Source of the DNA: Saccharofermentans sp.
Lineage (GTDB): Bacteria; Bacillota; Clostridia; Saccharofermentanales; Saccharofermentanaceae
Direction of reading: 5' to 3'
DNA: 64,000 bases
Assembly (NCBI GenBank): GCA_024403795.1
Contig: JAKSRD010000002.1
Location: 1-64,000 of the forward strand
The position numbers were made by a program, and so were the translations under genes. The notes below the pieces were generated by a model. It worked only from the letters and a program-made list of their open reading frames with translations, searched no databases and had not been told where the DNA came from. Positions 44,319-53,853 of the stretch are shown here, piece by piece. How positions within the stretch are numbered: position 1 is the stretch's first letter; each line of letters opens with the position of its first letter.

Positions 44319-45269
44319 ATGATGGAAATAAGCCAGCCGACCGTTAAGTGCGTTGAGACCAACGAGGACAAGTCCTACGGCAAATATACCATCGCTCCGC
44401 TTGAGCGCGGATTTGGCACAACTTTGGGAAATTCCCTTCGCAGAGTGCTTTTATCTTCGCTTTCCGGCGCTGCGGTAACATCTATCAAGATCGAGAAGAT
44501 TAAGCATGAGTTCTCCACTGTTCCGGGTATTATTGAGGATATGACGGAGATTATCCTTAACATTAAGGGTATCCGCGCAAAGCTTCATAATGAGTCTAAT
44601 ATCGTAAGCATCAGCGTCGCTAAGGGCAGAACCGGCGAGCTGACTGCAGGCGATATCGTTCACGGACCTGAAGTTGAGATCATGAATCCTGATCACGTTA
44701 TTGCTCACCTCAACGGTGCAGATGATGTATTTATGGAATTCACACTCAGCAAGGGCCGCGGATATAACACAGCAGAGCAGAATAAGCCCGCTAAGCAGGT
44801 TATCGGTGTAATCCCGATCGATTCCATCTTCACACCTGTTAAGAAGGCTAACTATAAGGTTGAGAACACACGTGTAGGCGCCAGAACAGACTATGATGCC
44901 CTCACACTTGAAGTTTGGACCGATGGAACGATCGATGTTGACGAGGCTCTCTCTTCAGCAGCAAATTGCTTGATCGAGCACCTTAAGTTCTTCACAGCTC
45001 TTGCTGATACAGATTCAGCACCGAGCTTCAAGAATATCGAGGAGAGCGGTGAGCATGATTCAAAGCTCAGCGGTGTAATTGAGGATATGGATTTCTCAGT
45101 TCGTACATATAACTGTCTCAAGAGAGCGCAGATCAACACTGTCGGTGATCTTGTTGCTCGTTCAATGGACGAGATGATCAAGGTTAGAAACCTTGGTAAG
45201 AAGTCTCTTGAAGAGATCATTGAGAAGCTCGAAGAGATGGGTCTCCACTTGAGAGAACAGGAAGATTAA
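44319..45269 (+). CDS. rpoA: RNA polymerase alpha subunit
   Basis: A 316-residue subunit. The N-terminal assembly domain shows GRFGTTLGNSLRR-like PLERGFGTTLGNSLRRVLLSSL, and the C-terminal domain (about residues 245-316) the helix-hairpin-helix NCLKRAQINTVGDL and NLGKKSLEEI used for UP elements and activators. Two ATG codons stand together; the first is given. AGGAGG ribosome site. Confidence 0.97.
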   Translation: MMEISQPTVKCVETNEDKSYGKYTIAPLERGFGTTLGNSLRRVLLSSLSGAAVTSIKIEKIKHEFSTVPGIIEDMTEIILNIKGIRAKLHNESNIVSISVAKGRTGELTAGDIVHGPEVEIMNPDHVIAHLNGADDVFMEFTLSKGRGYNTAEQNKPAKQVIGVIPIDSIFTPVKKANYKVENTRVGARTDYDALTLEVWTDGTIDVDEALSSAANCLIEHLKFFTALADTDSAPSFKNIEESGEHDSKLSGVIEDMDFSVRTYNCLKRAQINTVGDLVARSMDEMIKVRNLGKKSLEEIIEKLEEMGLHLREQED

Positions 45270-45296
45270 GCTTTTTTAAGCAGGAGGATATTATAA

Positions 45297-45818
45297 ATGC
45301 CTAATAGGAAATTCGGCCGTGCTTCAGATCAGCGTGCTGCAATTCTGAAGAATCAGGTCACAACATTAATAATCAACGGCAAACTTGAGACAACAGTTGC
45401 TCGTGCTAAGGATATCAGCGCTATCGTTGAGAAGCTTGTTGCTTCTGCAATTAAGGAACAGGATAACTACACAACAAAGGAGATCACTGTTTCTGCTGCT
45501 AAGCTCGACGGTAAGGGCAAGAAGGTCTTAAAGACAAAGGAATCAAAGAGCGGCGCTAAGTACGAAGTAGTTGATCGTGAAGTCAAGACAAAGACAGTTC
45601 AGGTTGACAATCCTTCACGTCTCGCAGCTAGAAAAGCCATGATCAAGTGGGTCAACAAGAGCCACGACGAAGACGGCAACATCATCAATCCCGTTAACAA
45701 GGTATTCGATGAGATCGCACCTAAGTATGCAGGCAGAAACGGTGGTTACACAAGAATCATCCGTTTGGGCGCAAGACGTGGTGACGGTGCCGAGATGGCT
45801 ATCCTGGAGTTCGTATAA
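45297..45818 (+). CDS. rplQ: Ribosomal protein L17 with an internal extension
   Basis: A 173-residue large-subunit protein. The core [23 protein letters not shown] and the C-terminal [30 protein letters not shown] are typical. Most L17 proteins have about 115-130 residues; here residues about 60-115 form a Lys-rich insertion. A terminator follows, ending the alpha operon. Confidence 0.95.
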   Translation: MPNRKFGRASDQRAAILKNQVTTLIINGKLETTVARAKDISAIVEKLVASAIKEQDNYTTKEITVSAAKLDGKGKKVLKTKESKSGAKYEVVDREVKTKTVQVDNPSRLAARKAMIKWVNKSHDEDGNIINPVNKVFDEIAPKYAGRNGGYTRIIRLGARRGDGAEMAILEFV

Positions 45819-45858
45819 TTTAGCTAACTTCAGTCGTTAATTTAATAATTAATCAGTT

Positions 45859-45896
45859 ACGGGGAAAGGTTTACATCTTTCCCCGTTCTCTTTAAA
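45859..45896 (+). terminator. Terminator of the alpha operon
   Basis: ACGGGGAAAG (45859-45868) and CTTTCCCCGT (45877-45886) form a perfect 10-bp stem with an 8-base loop, followed by TCTCTTT. Confidence 0.85.
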
Positions 45897-45934
45897 ATGT
45901 TGCTACTAAAGCTTTCACACGGGGATAATGCAAT

Positions 45935-47743
45935 TTGCCGGAAGAACTGAACACAATTGAATTACAGGATGTAACCTTCTCCTATGATGATACGGACGAG
46001 GTATCTGACAAGTCGGCAAGAAAAGCTCTGGACGGCATCTCTGTCCGCATTGAACGCGGTTCTTATACTGCAATACTCGGCAGTAACGGTTCGGGCAAAT
46101 CAACTCTTGCAAAGATCATAGACATACTCGAGGTTCCTGACAGCGGAAAAGTCATTTTCTTCGGTAAAGATGCTTCTGATGATGAACTGTTCTGGGATAT
46201 CAGGGCTAACTGCTGTTGTGTCTTCCAGAATCCTGACAATCAGATCGTGGGAACGATAGTAGAAGAGGATGTCGCATTCGGACCGGAGAATCTCGGAGTA
46301 CCGAATCCCGAATTAAGAGAGCGCGTTGATCAGGCATTGAAAGATGTCGGACTATATAAATACAGACACAGAGAGATTACGGCACTTTCCGGAGGACAGA
46401 AGCAGAAGCTTGCGATCGCGGGAGCTTTGGCGATGCGTCCGGATGTTTTGATACTTGATGAAGCTACTGCCATGCTTGATCCTTCAAGCAGGGATGATTT
46501 CCTTAAGCTTGTAGAGAGTGTCAGACTGAGAAAGAAACTCACACTGATCACCATTACTCATGATATGACTGAAGCACTCAGGTGTGACAGGATCATAATT
46601 ATGAACAAGGGTAAGGTTGCAGTCGAAGGACGTCCTGAAGAGATATTCCTCAGAGAAGACCTTTGGCAATATGGTCTCAAGAGACCGGTAAAGTTCAATT
46701 TTGCATTCGAGATAGCAAGACTTACGGGTGAAGCACTTAGAGAAGAAGATCTTAAGTCAGATGAAGTGCTCATATCGCGTCTTACGGAGATGCTGAGAAA
46801 ACCGGGCATAAAGGCTCCGGAGATAAACAGAATAACAAACAAGAAATCGGCTGATCAAGAGCCGATAATGACGATCAAGGACCTCTCATATACTTATGAC
46901 GGAGGAGATGCCAAAGCAATCGAGAATGTTAATCTTGAGATACGGAAGGGCGAAGTCCTTGGAATAGTAGGTGAGAGCGGTTGCGGAAAGACGACACTGA
47001 TCTCACACCTTAACGCCATATTCAGACCCATGGAAGGCGATGTCATCATTCATACCAAAGACGGTAACTTATTCTGCAGTAACAAAAAGGATACGGTAAA
47101 GATCAGACAGAAGGTCGGTCTGGTATTTCAGTATCCCGAGTATCAGCTCTTTGAAGAGACAGTCTACAAGGATATTGCATACGGCCTGAAGATGATGAAG
47201 GTCAGAAAAGAAGAGCAGGATAAACTCGTCAGAGAAGCTGCAAGCAGTGTGGGTTTGACGGACAAGGAATTAGATGCCAGCCCCTTTGAGCTCTCAGGAG
47301 GTCAGAAGAGACGCGTTGCAATGGCGGGAGTACTTGCCATGAAGCCGGAGATTCTCGTCCTGGATGAACCGGCCAGCGGTCTTGATCCCAGAGGAAGACA
47401 GGAGATGTTCAAGATAATCAAGGGATTATCGGAGAACGGAACGACAATAGTACTTGTCTCTCATAATATGGACGAGGCGGCGGTAAATTGTGATCGCATA
47501 TGCTTGATCGAGAGCGGAAAAGTAAAGTGTGCAGGAACACCCGAAGAAGTTTTCGAGCAGGGAAATGCCGAGAGAATGGGAATACAGCGTCCGAGGATCG
47601 CAAGATTCTCAGCTTTGTTAAGAACAGAACTTAAGAGGAGTATTCCGGAAATCAGATTCGAAAATGTCGAGTTCGTACCCGAGTCGGAAGCTGCAGCGAT
47701 TGTAAGGGCAGTAAGTAAAGCAGGTGTCACCGATGCTGAGTAA
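45935..47743 (+). CDS. ecfA: Fused energy-coupling factor ATPase EcfA1-EcfA2
   Basis: A 602-residue protein that joins both ATPases of the ECF vitamin/metal transporter in one chain. The first half has Walker A GSNGSGKST (49-57), the EcfA1-type FQNPDNQ Q-loop, LSGGQKQ and LILDEATAMLD. The second half (from about 312) has GESGCGKTT, the EcfA2-type VFQYPEYQLFEET, LSGGQKRR and LVLDEPASGLD. All catalytic motifs are present in both halves. In most Firmicutes these are two adjacent genes. Start is a TTG at 45935, because no in-frame ATG lies near; the ribosome site is weak. The transmembrane EcfT follows. Confidence 0.92.
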   Translation: MPEELNTIELQDVTFSYDDTDEVSDKSARKALDGISVRIERGSYTAILGSNGSGKSTLAKIIDILEVPDSGKVIFFGKDASDDELFWDIRANCCCVFQNPDNQIVGTIVEEDVAFGPENLGVPNPELRERVDQALKDVGLYKYRHREITALSGGQKQKLAIAGALAMRPDVLILDEATAMLDPSSRDDFLKLVESVRLRKKLTLITITHDMTEALRCDRIIIMNKGKVAVEGRPEEIFLREDLWQYGLKRPVKFNFAFEIARLTGEALREEDLKSDEVLISRLTEMLRKPGIKAPEINRITNKKSADQEPIMTIKDLSYTYDGGDAKAIENVNLEIRKGEVLGIVGESGCGKTTLISHLNAIFRPMEGDVIIHTKDGNLFCSNKKDTVKIRQKVGLVFQYPEYQLFEETVYKDIAYGLKMMKVRKEEQDKLVREAASSVGLTDKELDASPFELSGGQKRRVAMAGVLAMKPEILVLDEPASGLDPRGRQEMFKIIKGLSENGTTIVLVSHNMDEAAVNCDRICLIESGKVKCAGTPEEVFEQGNAERMGIQRPRIARFSALLRTELKRSIPEIRFENVEFVPESEAAAIVRAVSKAGVTDAE

Positions 47744-48542
47744 GATAAGTCTCGGAAGGTACTATCCTGCACATTCTTTCCTTCACGATACGGATCCGAG
47801 GGTTAAGACAATCCTTTATTTTGCTTATCTGGTGGCGATATTCATAATCAAGGAGCCGATAGCGATCGGTGTTCTCGGAGCGATAATCATCCTGCAGCTG
47901 ATACTTGCTAAGATAACTCCGGGAATCTTATGGTCAACGGTAAAGCCGATGATGCCGCTTGCACTGTTCATCTTCGTAATTAATGTATTCACCATAACGG
48001 AAGGCGATGTTATATTCTCCTGGAGGTTCATTTCCATAACCGAATACGGGATCAGTCGCGCGGTAATAATGGCGATAAGGCTGATACTGTTGATAATCTC
48101 GACCAGCATACTGCTTACTTTGACAACAACACCATTGAAAATGAGTGACGCTTTGGAGAAGCTTTTCGCGCCGTTACAGATAATAAAGGTTCCGGTACAC
48201 GAGATGGCCATGATGATGTCGATTGCGTTGAGATTCATTCCCACACTGACAGGCGAGACAGACAAGATCATGAAAGCACAGCAATCCAGGGGTGCCAATT
48301 ACGATACCGGAAGTTTTATCAACAAGATCAAGGGATACATAACGGTATTGATCCCGTTGTTTGTCTCAAGCTTCAGACGTGCCGATGAGTTGGCGGTTGC
48401 CATGGATGCCAGATGCTACAGAGGCGGCAAGGGAAGAACGAAGCTCAATCCGTTACGTCTGACATTGAGGGATGTGCTTGCGGGCATTATGTTTTTCCTG
48501 CTTGCCGTGCTTGTAGTAGTTATTGATTTCTCTTTGAGATGA
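47733..48542 (+). CDS. ecfT: Energy-coupling factor transmembrane protein EcfT
   Basis: A 269-residue membrane protein with five or six helices that links the ATPases to exchangeable substrate-binding S-components. The two Ala-Arg-Gly type coupling signatures are visible as QQSRGAN and MDARCYRGG near the C-terminal part, and the N-terminal SFLHDTDPRVK is typical. The ATG at 47733 is used; a GTG at 47724 in the same frame is possible. It overlaps the ATPase gene by 11 bases. No S-component gene is in the window. Confidence 0.93.
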   Translation: MLSKISLGRYYPAHSFLHDTDPRVKTILYFAYLVAIFIIKEPIAIGVLGAIIILQLILAKITPGILWSTVKPMMPLALFIFVINVFTITEGDVIFSWRFISITEYGISRAVIMAIRLILLIISTSILLTLTTTPLKMSDALEKLFAPLQIIKVPVHEMAMMMSIALRFIPTLTGETDKIMKAQQSRGANYDTGSFINKIKGYITVLIPLFVSSFRRADELAVAMDARCYRGGKGRTKLNPLRLTLRDVLAGIMFFLLAVLVVVIDFSLR

Positions 48543-48600
48543 TGAGCATGCTGTGATAGAATGCTAGTTGCTTATTAAAGCGAAAGGTTGGTTTTTTTGA

Positions 48601-49578
48601 ATGGGATACTACTGTGGAATCGACTTAGGCGGCACCAACATCAAAGCCGGAATCGTTGATGAAGAAGGTAAGCTTCTTAACAAACTGTCGATCAAGACAA
48701 GAGCCGAGAGAAAGATGGAGGAGATCATCCATGATATGGGTCAGCTTGCAGTTGATGCCATTAAGGATGCCGGACTCGAAGTAAAGGATATCGAAGCTAT
48801 CGGTATCGGTTCTCCGGGAACACCTGATAATGAAGAAGGCCTCTTGGTATATTCGAGCAACCTTCCGTTCAATAAGGCTCCGATGAGAAAGCTTATCAGG
48901 GAAGTCGTAGATCTTCCTGTCTATATTGATAACGATGCCAACTGTGCAGCCATGGCTGAAGCAGTTGCAGGTGCAGCAAAAGGCACAAAGGATTCTGTTA
49001 CCATCACTTTGGGTACAGGTGTCGGAGCAGGTGTCATAATCGACGGAAGAATATATTCAGGATTTAATCAGGCCGGTTCGGAATTCGGCCATACCGTTCT
49101 GGTATCAGGCGGAGTTCAGTGTGGTTGCGGCAGAAAGGGATGTTTTGAGCAATATGCTTCGGCATCTGCTTTGGCGCGAATGACAAAGGAAGCAGCCGAA
49201 GCTAATCCGGATTCATTACTTAATGAAGTTAAGGAAGAGCAGGGCGAGTGGAATGCCTGCGTAGCATTTGTTGCAATGCGCAAGGGTGACAAGGTTGCCA
49301 AAGAAGTCGTAGACAGCTACACCTCTTATCTTGCCGACGGATTGGCAAATGCCATCAACACATTTATGCCTGAGGTGCTTGTAGTCGGCGGCGGTGTATG
49401 CAATGAAGGCGATCCGCTCCTCATTCCCATGCGCGAGAAGACCATGTCACGTCCTTACTTCGGTCCCGGAGTTCCCAAGACACGCATCGAGCTTGCACAG
49501 ATGGGTAACGATGCCGGAATAGTGGGAGCTGCCATGATGGGCAAGTCCTGCGTTGATGACGGTAAGAACGGTAAGTGA
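48601..49578 (+). CDS. glcK: ROK-family glucokinase
   Basis: A 325-residue sugar kinase. The N-terminal phosphate loop GIDLGGTNIKAGIVD, the catalytic aspartate in YIDNDANCAAMAEA, ITLGTGVGAGVI, and the ROK zinc motif with CGCGRKGCFEQYAS are all present. It lacks a DNA-binding domain, so it is an enzyme rather than a ROK repressor. It would phosphorylate the free glucose released by the phosphorylases. Six bases before truA. Confidence 0.93.
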   Translation: MGYYCGIDLGGTNIKAGIVDEEGKLLNKLSIKTRAERKMEEIIHDMGQLAVDAIKDAGLEVKDIEAIGIGSPGTPDNEEGLLVYSSNLPFNKAPMRKLIREVVDLPVYIDNDANCAAMAEAVAGAAKGTKDSVTITLGTGVGAGVIIDGRIYSGFNQAGSEFGHTVLVSGGVQCGCGRKGCFEQYASASALARMTKEAAEANPDSLLNEVKEEQGEWNACVAFVAMRKGDKVAKEVVDSYTSYLADGLANAINTFMPEVLVVGGGVCNEGDPLLIPMREKTMSRPYFGPGVPKTRIELAQMGNDAGIVGAAMMGKSCVDDGKNGK

Positions 49579-49584
49579 TCCGTT

Positions 49585-50328
49585 ATGCCCAGAATAGCCT
49601 TTATTACTGAGTTTGACGGTACGGATTTTGCCGGTTTCCAGTCACAGCAGAATGCAAGGGCTGTTCAGGATGTGCTCGAGAGAGCTCTCGAAGAACTATA
49701 TAAAACACAGATCAGATTAACGGGATGTTCTCGTACTGACGCAGGTGTGCATGCAAGGTGTCACCTGAGTCATGCGGATGTCCCGTTTGTTATTCCCGAA
49801 GATAAGTTCCCTCTTGCGATGAACGCTTTGTTACCGGATGATGTGGCGGTAAAGAAGTCTTTTTATGTAAAAGATGATTTCTCGGCCAGATTTGATATTA
49901 AGGGGAAGCGCTATATCTATAGGATCTATTCCTCGCCGGCCAGAAGTCCTCTTCATGACAGGAACGCTTACTATTGTCCGGTCATGCCGGATATCTCGAA
50001 AATGATATCCGCAGCAGAGCATTTTGCAGGTGAACATGATTTTGCCGCTTTCTGCGCGGCGGGCGGAAGTCAGAAGACTACTGTCAGAAGGTTGTTCGGA
50101 GTTAAAGTTAAGGCAGAAGGTGAAGACCCGTGTCTTATAGAGATCGAGGTGTCCGGAGAGGCATTTCTTTATAACATGGTGAGGATAATTGCAGGTACTC
50201 TCCTTTATGTCGGACAGGGTAAGATCGAACCGGAAGAGATTCCCGCGATCATTGCAAACTGCGACAGAAGCCGTGCGGGAAAGACACTCCCGGCCAAGGG
50301 TCTTACGCTGGAAGAGGTATTCATCTGA
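49585..50328 (+). CDS. truA: tRNA pseudouridine synthase A
   Basis: A 247-residue enzyme modifying tRNA positions 38-40. The catalytic aspartate lies in GCSRTDAGVHAR; ARFDIKGKRYIYRIY and FLYNMVRIIAGTLLYVGQGK are family blocks. Translation is likely coupled to the upstream glucokinase. Confidence 0.95.
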   Translation: MPRIAFITEFDGTDFAGFQSQQNARAVQDVLERALEELYKTQIRLTGCSRTDAGVHARCHLSHADVPFVIPEDKFPLAMNALLPDDVAVKKSFYVKDDFSARFDIKGKRYIYRIYSSPARSPLHDRNAYYCPVMPDISKMISAAEHFAGEHDFAAFCAAGGSQKTTVRRLFGVKVKAEGEDPCLIEIEVSGEAFLYNMVRIIAGTLLYVGQGKIEPEEIPAIIANCDRSRAGKTLPAKGLTLEEVFI

Positions 50329-50382
50329 CACCTCGATTTTGAGGACAACAGCCTTCCAAATATCAACAAAATTTGCCAGAGA

Positions 50383-50391
50383 TGGTATAAT
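50383..50391 (+). promoter_or_regulatory. Extended -10 promoter for the NfeD/SPFH pair
   Basis: TGG followed by a perfect TATAAT (50386-50391), 52 bases before the NfeD start. The -35 region is weak, as expected for an extended -10 promoter. Confidence 0.6.
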
Positions 50392-50442
50392 TATCTAACG
50401 CGGGCCGGAATACCCGCACAGTACAGAAGGGAGGATTAAGTC

Positions 50443-50892
50443 ATGAATATCAGCTTGTGGGTCATATGGCTCATCATTGCCGTCTTTATGTTGATCATAG
50501 AGCTGGCAACGACGAACCTGGTAACGATTTGGTTTACAGTCGGTGCACTGGTTGCGATGGTCATGGATATCTGCGGAGCTTCCACAGCTGCACAGATTAT
50601 TACAATGGCCGTTATATCCCTGGTTTGCTTCGTTCTATGTATGCTTTTGATCAGGCCGAAGCTTGAGTCTTTGCGTAAGAAGAACATGCAACGCACTAAT
50701 GCAGACAGGTTGATAGGCAGAGAGGGTACGGTAATAGTGCCGCTCAATGCCATGGAAGGCAAAGGTCAGGTCAAGGTCGACGGACAGATTTGGAGTGCCA
50801 AGGCAGACTCTGACATTGCAGAAGGAATCAAAGTTATTATCAAATCAATTGAAGGTGTTAAGCTCGTAGTCGAGATCGCACCGGAAACCTAA
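50443..50892 (+). CDS. NfeD-family membrane protein
   Basis: A 149-residue protein with two or three N-terminal membrane segments (about residues 4-65) and a C-terminal OB-fold (GREGTVIVPLNAMEGKGQVKVDGQIWSAKAD). Short NfeD proteins act with the SPFH protein encoded beside them in membrane microdomains. GGGAGG ribosome site. The SPFH gene starts 12 bases later. Confidence 0.9.
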   Translation: MNISLWVIWLIIAVFMLIIELATTNLVTIWFTVGALVAMVMDICGASTAAQIITMAVISLVCFVLCMLLIRPKLESLRKKNMQRTNADRLIGREGTVIVPLNAMEGKGQVKVDGQIWSAKADSDIAEGIKVIIKSIEGVKLVVEIAPET

Positions 50893-50904
50893 GGAGGGTA
50901 TCTT

Positions 50905-51816
50905 ATGTCAATCGTAGCAGTTTCAACAGGCGGAGTAGTAGCAATCGCAGTAGCAATCGCCATCATTCTTATTCTTATCATTCCGAACATCAAGATCGTT
51001 CCCCAGGCTTGCACATTTATCATCGAGCGTTTGGGAACATACAGAACAACATGGGAGACCGGTATCCATATGAAGGTGCCCTTCATCGACCGTGTAGCAA
51101 AGAAGATCTCACTTAAGGAGAAGGTTGCAGACTTTGCTCCGCAGGCGGTTATCACAAAGGATAACGTTACAATGCAGATCGACACCGTTTTGTTCTATCA
51201 GATCGTTGATCCTAAGCTCTATACATACGGAATCGAGCGCCCGATCGTAGCAATCGAGAATCTCTCGGCTACTACACTTCGTAACATCATCGGTGATCTC
51301 GAACTCGACCAGACTCTTACATCAAGAGACATCATCAATACAAGAATGAGAGAGATTCTTGATGAAGCTACAGATCCTTGGGGAATAAAGGTTAACCGCG
51401 TTGAGCTTAAGAACATCATTCCTCCTAAGGAGATTCAGGCTGCAATGGAGAAGCAGATGAAGGCTGAGCGTGAGAAGAGAGAGAAGATCCTCATCGCAGA
51501 AGGTGAGAAGGAATCCGCCATCAGAGTTGCAGAAGGTGAGAAGGAAGCTGCCATCTTGAGAGCTGAGGCTAAGAAGGAATCAGCCATCAGAGAAGCAGAA
51601 GGTCAGGCACAGGCTATTCTTGCAGTTCAGGAAGCTACGGCCAAGGGTCTTGAGATGATCAAGAACGTCGGCGCAGATGACGGGCTTATCGCCATCAAGG
51701 GTCTGGAAGCCCTCGAGAAGGTAGGCCAGGGTGCCTCCACAAAGATCATCATTCCTTCAGATCTTCAGGGAATCGCCGGTCTTACAACAACGATTAAAGA
51801 GGTTGCAAAATCTTAA
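50905..51816 (+). CDS. SPFH/stomatin-like membrane protein
   Basis: A 303-residue protein: one N-terminal membrane helix, then an SPFH (band 7) domain (QACTFIIERLGTYRTTWETGIH, DVTMQIDTVLFYQI-like segment, RNIIGDLELDQTLTSRDIIN) and a long charged coiled coil (about residues 170-245) with three repeats of the EGEKE(S/A)AI type. It is of the QmcA/stomatin class, which forms membrane scaffolds. AAGGAGG ribosome site; partner of the NfeD gene upstream. Confidence 0.93.
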   Translation: MSIVAVSTGGVVAIAVAIAIILILIIPNIKIVPQACTFIIERLGTYRTTWETGIHMKVPFIDRVAKKISLKEKVADFAPQAVITKDNVTMQIDTVLFYQIVDPKLYTYGIERPIVAIENLSATTLRNIIGDLELDQTLTSRDIINTRMREILDEATDPWGIKVNRVELKNIIPPKEIQAAMEKQMKAEREKREKILIAEGEKESAIRVAEGEKEAAILRAEAKKESAIREAEGQAQAILAVQEATAKGLEMIKNVGADDGLIAIKGLEALEKVGQGASTKIIIPSDLQGIAGLTTTIKEVAKS

Positions 51817-51841
51817 TTTATAAGTCTTTGAGGTGAATTGC

Positions 51842-53305
51842 ATGGATTACGGCATGTGGAGTGACAGAACCAACATGAGTATGCTCACGGATTTTTACGA
51901 GCTTACTATGGCAAACGGTTATCTGGACAGCGGTAACAGAGACAAGATCGTTTATTTTGACATGTTCTTCAGGAATATTCCGGAGAACGGCGGATTTGCC
52001 GTCATGGCAGGTCTTGAGCAGGTAATCGACTATCTCTCCAGCCTGAAATTCTCAGAAGATGATCTGGAGTTCCTGAAGAACAACTATCACTTTAACGATA
52101 CATTCATCGAGTATCTGAGAGCATTTGAGTTTACTTGCGACGTTTGGGCCATCCCGGAAGGAACGGTAGTATTCCCCAAAGAGCCGCTTGTTAAGGTAAG
52201 AGGCCCGGTCATTCAGGCGCAGCTCCTTGAGACAGCTCTTCTGTGCACGATCAACCATCAGACATTGATCGCCACCAAGACGGCACGAATTGTCAGATCT
52301 GCCGAAGGCAGACCTGTCATGGAATTCGGTGCACGCCGTGCACAGGGTTATGATGCATCCGTTTTGGGTGCGAGAGCTGCTTATATTGCCGGAGCGGCAG
52401 GCACTTCCTGCACGATCTGCGGTCAGCAGTTCAACATTCCGCTCTCAGGCACAATGGCTCACTCTTGGGTAATGCTTTTTGACAATGAGTATGAAGCGTT
52501 CAAGGCTTATGCACTTACATACCCCGACGGAGCCCTTTTGCTCGTAGATACTTACGATGTTCTTCGTTCCGGTATCCCCAATGCAATCAAGTGTGCTCAT
52601 GAGGTTCTTGAACCGATGGGCAAGAGACTCAAGGGAATCAGGATCGATTCCGGTGACCTTACATATATGACACAGCGTGCCCGCAAGATGCTTGATGAGG
52701 CAGGACTTACGGATTGTAAGATCACCGTATCCAATGCTCTTGATGAATACATCATCAGAGAGCTTATCAGCCAGGGCGCTTGCATTGATTCATTCGGTGT
52801 CGGTGAGAGACTCATTACTTCCAAGGCTGAGCCTGTTTTCGGCGGTGTCTATAAGATTGCTGCAGTTGAGGAAGCAGACGGTACGATCATTCCGAAGATG
52901 AAGATCTCAGACAGTATCGGCAAGGTAACGAATCCCTGCAGCAAGAAGATCGTCAGATTTTATGACAATGCTACAGGTAAGGCTTTGGCAGACGTTGTAA
53001 TGATCGCCGATGAAGAGATCCCTAACGGCGAACCTTATGAGATCTTTGACCCTGAGGCTACCTGGAAGTCGAAGGTTCTTGAGAACTACACGGCGAAGGA
53101 GATCATGGTTAAGATTTTCGAGAACGGTAAACTGATATATAATAAGCCGACCATCGGCGAGATCAGAGCTAATTGCACGAAGGAGATCGATTCGCTGTGG
53201 GATTCCATCAAGAGATTTGAGAATCCGCACGCTTATTATGTTGACCTTTCACCTAAGCTTTGGAAGATCAAGGATGATATTTTGAGATCATATAAACGCA
53301 GATAA
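51842..53305 (+). CDS. pncB: Nicotinate phosphoribosyltransferase
   Basis: A 487-residue enzyme that starts NAD salvage from nicotinic acid. Blocks: TDFYELTMANGYL, EFGARRAQGYDASVLGARAAYIAG, SGTMAHSWVMLF with the phosphorylated histidine, and IRIDSGDLTYM. The ATG at 51842 has a GAGGTG site 7 bases upstream; a GTG three codons earlier is possible. Length fits the long Gram-positive form. Confidence 0.94.
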   Translation: MDYGMWSDRTNMSMLTDFYELTMANGYLDSGNRDKIVYFDMFFRNIPENGGFAVMAGLEQVIDYLSSLKFSEDDLEFLKNNYHFNDTFIEYLRAFEFTCDVWAIPEGTVVFPKEPLVKVRGPVIQAQLLETALLCTINHQTLIATKTARIVRSAEGRPVMEFGARRAQGYDASVLGARAAYIAGAAGTSCTICGQQFNIPLSGTMAHSWVMLFDNEYEAFKAYALTYPDGALLLVDTYDVLRSGIPNAIKCAHEVLEPMGKRLKGIRIDSGDLTYMTQRARKMLDEAGLTDCKITVSNALDEYIIRELISQGACIDSFGVGERLITSKAEPVFGGVYKIAAVEEADGTIIPKMKISDSIGKVTNPCSKKIVRFYDNATGKALADVVMIADEEIPNGEPYEIFDPEATWKSKVLENYTAKEIMVKIFENGKLIYNKPTIGEIRANCTKEIDSLWDSIKRFENPHAYYVDLSPKLWKIKDDILRSYKRR

Positions 53306-53319
53306 GGAGAGATTTACAA

Positions 53320-53805
53320 ATGGCAAATCCGATTATTACGATTCAGATGAAGAATGGCGGCGTTATGAAGGCCGAGCTTTATCCCGATATTGCACCTGAG
53401 ACAGTTAAGAATTTTGTCGATCTTGCTTCAAAGGGTTTCTACAACGGACTTATCTTCCACAGAGTCATTCCCGGATTCATGATCCAGGGCGGAGATCCTG
53501 AAGGTACAGGCATGGGTGGTCCCGGATATACGATCAAGGGTGAGTTCTCAGGCAACGGTTTTAAGAATGACCTGAAACATACAAGAGGCGTTCTTTCCAT
53601 GGCACGTGCTTATGATCCTAATTCGGCCGGATCACAGTTTTTCATCATGCATGAGGACAGCCCGCACCTTGACGGTCAGTATGCGGCTTTCGGAAAGGTT
53701 ATTGAGGGTATCGAGGTCGTGGATCAGATCTGTTCAGTAAGAACAGATTACAATGACAGACCTTTGGAGACGCAGCAGATCGAATTCATGACTGTTCAGC
53801 TCTGA
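53320..53805 (+). CDS. Cyclophilin-type peptidyl-prolyl isomerase
   Basis: A 161-residue protein without a signal peptide, so cytoplasmic. The active-site block FHRVIPGFMIQGGDPEGTGMGGPGY and the GVLSMARAYDPNSAGSQFFIM segment are conserved. It assists protein folding by proline isomerisation. AAGGAGA ribosome site, 14 bases after pncB. Confidence 0.95.
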   Translation: MANPIITIQMKNGGVMKAELYPDIAPETVKNFVDLASKGFYNGLIFHRVIPGFMIQGGDPEGTGMGGPGYTIKGEFSGNGFKNDLKHTRGVLSMARAYDPNSAGSQFFIMHEDSPHLDGQYAAFGKVIEGIEVVDQICSVRTDYNDRPLETQQIEFMTVQL

Positions 53806-53853
53806 TACGCACTTGATTTAGAGTTATATAGGCAGCGCGTAGTTTAGGAAGAG

